Assembly (NCBI GenBank): GCA_031261865.1
Contig: JAISIV010000020.1
Location: forward strand, 1-6,125
DNA from: Lactobacillaceae bacterium
Lineage (GTDB): Bacteria > Bacillota > Bacilli > Lactobacillales > Lactobacillaceae
Length of the DNA stretch: 6,125 nucleotides
Reading direction: 5' to 3'
Shown in pieces: positions 5,884 to 6,125 of this stretch. How positions within the stretch are numbered: position 1 is the first letter of the stretch; each line of letters begins with the position of its first letter. The notes below the pieces were generated by a model. The model was given only the letters and a program-made list of their open reading frames with translations. It was not told the origin of the DNA and ran no database searches. The translations under genes and the position numbers were made by a program.

Positions 5884-6125
5884 TTATTTTGAAACAGCAT
5901 TATGAACTAATTCGATAACTTCCTCATTAGTTTCCATATTAACTGCACGTTCAGCAAGATTAACCATATCGCTAGTCTTCAAACGGCTCATTAGTGAACG
6001 AGTTGGAAGTACGGATGTAGCGGACATAGAGAATTCATCTAGTCCCATTCCCATGAGAATGGGTACAGCAATTGGATCTCCAGCCATTTCACCCCACATA
6101 GCGGCTCATTTGGTTTCCTTATGAG
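5884..6125 (-). CDS. ptsI: PTS Enzyme I (phosphoenolpyruvate-protein phosphotransferase), 3' end, interrupted
   Basis: About 80 codons of the C-terminal PEP-binding domain of Enzyme I, the cytosolic enzyme that passes phosphate from PEP to HPr. The segments GEMAGDPIAVP and GMGLDEFSMSATSVLPTRS are diagnostic, and the tail ends in a normal ...LVHNAVSK followed by TAA at 5884-5886. The gene continues beyond the right edge. Reading the frame inward from that edge gives HKETK, a TGA at 6106-6108, then AAMWGEMAGD, where the family has HKEGKW-x-GMCGEMAGD. Thus a conserved Trp codon is a stop, and the active-site Cys (Cys502 in E. coli) is Trp at 6094-6096. Other genes here use TGG for Trp and have no internal TGA, so recoding is unlikely. 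I favour base-call errors at a contig end over true gene decay, because the following codons are well conserved. An open piece from 6099 exists, but its ATG is an internal Met, not a start. Confidence 0.85.
6106..6108 (-). other. In-frame TGA at a conserved Trp position of ptsI
   Basis: The codon is TGA where Enzyme I proteins have the Trp of the KEGKW motif, one base from TGG. Flanking codons on both sides stay in frame with the family consensus, so this is a substitution and not a frameshift. It may be a nonsense mutation or a sequencing error near the window edge. Confidence 0.85.

Noticed and set aside
5823..5900. N-terminal extension of the LafA-like frame up to an ATG at 5900 (447 residues)
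   Set aside because: The extra 26 codons run through the ptsI stop and terminator hairpin and do not resemble the family; MNIGLFTDTY at 5822 is the typical start.
5884..6099. A separate 71-residue gene starting at the ATG at 6099
   Set aside because: It is the tail of ptsI; the ATG is the internal Met of the GMCGEMAGD region and the family frame continues upstream of it.
6106..6108. UGA read as Trp (Mycoplasma-like code) or as selenocysteine
   Set aside because: All other genes use TGG for Trp and end at or avoid TGA; two of them use TGA as stop. A Trp position is not a plausible selenocysteine site and no insertion element is apparent.

Overview
The window looks like a piece of a low-G+C Gram-positive chromosome, most likely Lactobacillaceae or a close relative. 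The DNA is AT-rich, TGG is used for Trp in long open frames, Shine-Dalgarno sites are of the AGGAGG type, and the proteins are of Firmicutes families (Enzyme I of the PTS, YkuJ/DUF1797, LtaS, diacylglycerol glycosyltransferases). The family assignments are solid. The genus is not determined, and no species is claimed.

Everything is transcribed leftwards (minus strand). At the right edge lies the 3' end of ptsI, followed by a clear Rho-independent terminator. Only about 25 bp later begins a chain of five overlapping genes that reads as an assembly line for lipoteichoic acid (LTA). The order is: a LafA/alMGS-like diacylglycerol glucosyltransferase; a LafB/CpoA-like second glycosyltransferase; a polytopic flippase-like (UPF0104/YbhN) membrane protein; a small YkuJ-family protein; and an LtaS-type polyglycerol-phosphate synthase with all expected catalytic residues. 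The four junctions overlap by 4, 11, 17 and 1 bp, so the genes are almost certainly one translationally coupled unit. It ends in a second strong hairpin terminator, next to an 8-G tract and a 13-bp tandem repeat.

Inferred working model: the two glycosyltransferases build the di-glycosyl-diacylglycerol anchor on the inner leaflet. The membrane protein is the positional candidate for moving that anchor, or another lipid-linked sugar, across the membrane. LtaS then polymerises glycerol phosphate onto it outside. The YkuJ-family protein has no known role, and its place inside this chain is the best functional hint for it.

The main anomaly is at the extreme right edge. Within about 20 bases the ptsI frame carries an in-frame TGA at a conserved Trp position and a Trp in place of the active-site Cys, plus two more changes in a normally invariant motif. 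The rest of the visible C-terminus is well conserved. A low-quality contig end is the simplest explanation, but real inactivation of Enzyme I cannot be excluded from the window alone. I see no mobile elements, tRNA, rRNA or CRISPR. No stretch of more than 300 bases lacks a gene; the largest gene-free piece is positions 1-104.
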